Below, piece after piece: positions 63,906 to 64,000 of a stretch of DNA of 64,000 bases. The position numbers and the translations under genes are program-made. The notes below the pieces were generated by a model. The model did no database searches. It saw only the letters and a list, made by a program, of their open reading frames with translations, and was not told where the DNA came from. Position 1 is the first letter of the stretch, and every line of letters begins with the position of its first letter. This DNA is from Blasia pusilla (taxonomy: Eukaryota; Marchantiophyta; Marchantiopsida; Blasiales), in contig CM114273.1 in assembly GCA_050084515.1 (NCBI GenBank), forward strand, positions 32,984,001 to 33,048,000, given 5' to 3'.

Positions 63906-64000
63906 ATGTCAACCGAAACCTCCGACCGAGCGCTGAAAATCGCGGAGTATGAACATGAAGCGCTCCAGTTTCGTGATGTAGAGCTCTTCATGCCCCTACA
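63906..64000 (+). CDS. Possible start of a gene running off the right edge
   Basis: AGAAAATGTC places an ATG in a favourable context, and the frame stays open for 31 codons to the end of the window, starting MSTETSDRALKIAEYEHEAL. The residues look like genuine acidic/basic amphipathic coding sequence, but no family can be recognised from so little. It would be divergent to the ABCG gene. Confidence 0.3.
   Translation, partial: MSTETSDRALKIAEYEHEALQFRDVELFMPL

Noticed and set aside
63424-63936. 170-codon plus-strand ORF
   Set aside because: Antisense to ABCG exon 1 and its upstream region, without family resemblance.

Overview
This window looks like nuclear DNA of a green plant. It has intron-rich genes with plant-type products (peroxisomal multifunctional beta-oxidation protein, NBP35-like P-loop NTPase, ABCG half-transporter) embedded in decayed, nested transposable elements (Ty3 chromovirus, copia, MULE, hAT, PIF/Harbinger, a non-LTR-like reverse transcriptase). 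Introns are mostly about 100-1000 bp. A ZNF862-like hAT ORF, a third-type multifunctional protein and the lack of any clear angiosperm signature make a non-seed land plant (bryophyte or lycophyte) my best guess, but the species cannot be fixed from the sequence.

Layout. 1-2658: no gene. 2659-10001 (minus): a 17-exon gene for a peroxisomal multifunctional protein (enoyl-CoA hydratase / 3-hydroxyacyl-CoA dehydrogenase); every exon junction keeps phase and gives a 762-residue product. 10002-12300: CpG-rich upstream and intergenic DNA. 12319-17075 (minus): a decayed reverse-transcriptase element split by a 1,038-bp solo LTR (15504-16541). An inverted copy of that LTR lies at 25418-26428. 18340-20500: AT-rich repeats in direct/inverted/direct order. 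20941-21390: dead PIF/Harbinger-type transposase fragment. 24588-24860: a very long (AC)n microsatellite. 27105-31115 (minus): Ty3 chromovirus with Gag, protease, reverse transcriptase, RNase H, integrase and chromodomain, broken by stops and frameshifts and cut at its 5' side.

31597-48648 is a nested structure bounded by about 170-bp inverted repeats, with a broken MULE/SWIM transposase (43579-47485, minus) reading inward from the right end. Inside it are a roughly 403-bp tandem array, a 0.61-kb LTR-like element inserted into that array with a 5-bp target duplication, and within that LTR a 6.65-kb insert holding an uninterrupted hAT-type transposase ORF (38314-40446). Other copies of the 0.61-kb element lie at 45677-46294 (breaking the MULE transposase) and 53768-54376.

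The right end is genic: an NBP35-like gene whose N-terminal cysteine region is not visible and which has a stop codon where the family has sense codons (50684-51912, plus); a palindromic minisatellite (53039-53402); a copia fragment (about 55210-55640, minus); a single-exon VOC/glyoxalase-like gene (57178-57627, minus); a seven-exon ABCG half-transporter (58436-63558, minus, 681 residues, all phases consistent); and a possible gene start at the right edge (63906, plus).

The genes show no operon-like organisation; each is an independent eukaryotic unit. Exon boundaries were worked out by hand from splice sites, reading phase and family knowledge, without transcript data.
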